Assembly: GCA_024195585.1 (NCBI GenBank)
Contig: SWBL01000589.1
Span: 1 to 18,299 of the forward strand
Reading direction: 5' to 3'
Length of the DNA: 18,299 nucleotides
From: Aureobasidium sp. EXF-3400
Lineage: Eukaryota; Ascomycota; Dothideomycetes; Dothideales; Saccotheciaceae
This document shows positions 17,700 to 18,299 of this stretch, piece by piece (the first letter of the stretch is position 1; each line of letters opens with the position of its first letter). The notes below the pieces were generated by a model, which was not told the origin of the DNA, did not search any database, and was given only the letters and a program-made list of their open reading frames with translations. Both the position numbers and the translations under genes were made by a program.

Positions 17700-18130
17700 T
17701 TTGCTCGCGCCTTGGTGAGTCTTTTTCTGTCTTTGCTTTCCTGGGTCGGCGGTTGTGCTGGTAAGTTCTTATTGCTGTTTATAGATAAAACTAAAATCAA
17801 TCAAAATATCTTTTTCTTTCTGACTCTTTCTCGTCTTTCTGTTTAATGTTGTACTTTTGTTCTTGCTTTTTTTGTGCTTCATGTGCTTGTTCCTCTACGG
17901 TTACAGTGTGATGGTTCTTTCGATTCTCTCGTACTCACTGAGGCAGCTGGAGTGGAAATTTCTCCTCCTTTCCAGCAGTTCTTGCATGCCTCTTGGGCTC
18001 TGATACTGTTCTCCCTGTCACGCTTTACCCTGTCTACTGTGCAAGTTGCGACGCTAGATGTTTGTCATAGTCATACCTTGAGTGATCCTTTGGTATGATT
18101 TGAGGTGTGTGGTAGGTTCATTGCAAGATA
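17700..18130. other. 3' flank of the hypothetical gene
   Basis: This is T-rich sequence (17700-17900) consistent with a 3' UTR. A GTGAGT shortly after the stop could be a donor of a 3' UTR intron. A 74-codon plus frame (17874-18098) has no recognisable features. Confidence 0.4.
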
Positions 18131-18134
18131 AGGT

Positions 18135-18165
18135 GCATAAAGAAGATTTATGCCATACAAATGGC
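18135..18165. repeat. Two overlapping perfect hairpins
   Basis: GCATAAA (18135-18141) pairs with TTTATGC (18147-18153) across 5 nt. GCCAT (18152-18156) pairs with ATGGC (18161-18165) across 4 nt. The two stems share two bases, so they would compete. Function unknown; it may be a transcript 3' end structure or a relic of a small element. Confidence 0.45.
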
Positions 18166-18218
18166 AATAACCAAAAAACCAAGCCGCTGTTGCGCGACTA
18201 GGGAAAACCCCTTTCCTG

Positions 18219-18244
18219 CTTGTAAAGTATTCTACCTTTACAAG
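18219..18244. repeat. Perfect 9-bp inverted repeat
   Basis: CTTGTAAAG (18219-18227) and CTTTACAAG (18236-18244) are exact reverse complements around an 8-nt loop. It lies between the paired hairpins at 18135-18165 and the tRNA-like segment at the window edge. Confidence 0.5.
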
Positions 18245-18258
18245 TCAGAGAAATTTCC

Positions 18259-18299
18259 GCCTGCCATGAGGGTCGAACAGATGACCTTCAGTCCACGGA
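18259..18299 (-). other. Possible 3' half of a tRNA or tRNA-derived sequence, cut by the window edge
   Basis: Read on the minus strand, the edge shows AAGGTC (variable-loop-like), then GTTCGACCC (18278-18270), a full match to the pol III B-box pattern GWTCRANNC, then a possible acceptor strand. The T-stem would have two mismatches of five, and no TTTT terminator follows. This suggests a tRNA pseudogene or tRNA-derived element rather than an intact tRNA. The 5' half lies outside the window. Confidence 0.25.

Noticed and set aside
17322..17718. Leu-rich plus frame (17365-17718) and Ser/Arg-rich minus frame (17322-17657)
   Set aside because: Both are mirror products of the T-ending codon bias of the 17028 gene and lack any independent support.

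Overview
This is a nuclear fragment of a filamentous ascomycete fungus (Pezizomycotina; Dothideomycetes is only a guess). Genes carry short introns of about 40-66 nt with GT...AG ends and CTGAC/CTAAC-type branch sites. The protein families are typically fungal: a fungal rhodopsin-domain membrane protein, a GPR1/FUN34/YaaH carboxylate transporter, a Fungal_trans-type transcription factor and Spo7. Splice models were built by eye and checked by reading-frame continuity and family motifs; no search was run.

Left half (450-9046), mostly accessory or catabolic: a seven-helix rhodopsin-domain protein (+, 450-1772); a two-domain enzyme joining a fumarylacetoacetate-hydrolase (FAH) domain to an alpha/beta hydrolase (-, 2637-4572); divergently from it, a GPR1/FUN34/YaaH acetate-type transporter (+, 5034-5937); a cytochrome b5-domain protein (-, 6361-6816); and a metal-dependent amidohydrolase (+, 7330-9046). 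The 461-bp divergent promoter between the FAH fusion and the transporter holds a perfect 15-bp palindrome that fits the published FacB acetate-regulator consensus, followed by four CGG triplets at an exact 9-bp period. This looks like a co-regulated enzyme/transporter pair and is the most interesting part of the window.

Middle (9089-10824): tail to tail with the amidohydrolase lies a broken fungal transcription-factor gene on the minus strand. It has a normal C-terminal exon and intron, but an in-frame stop, an apparently shortened homology region and no recognisable zinc cluster. Upstream of it is a further long, once-interrupted open frame of unknown identity.

Right half (10825-17699), housekeeping plus an orphan: a Yip1-domain Golgi/ER membrane protein (+, 10825-11863); a CLD1/ICT1-type alpha/beta hydrolase of phospholipid metabolism (-, 12374-14033); divergently, Spo7, the regulatory subunit of the Nem1-Spo7 phosphatase (+, 14470-15897); and a low-complexity hypothetical protein with strongly T-ending codons (+, 17028-17699). 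The right edge carries a cluster of small perfect hairpins and a tRNA-like B-box segment cut by the window end.
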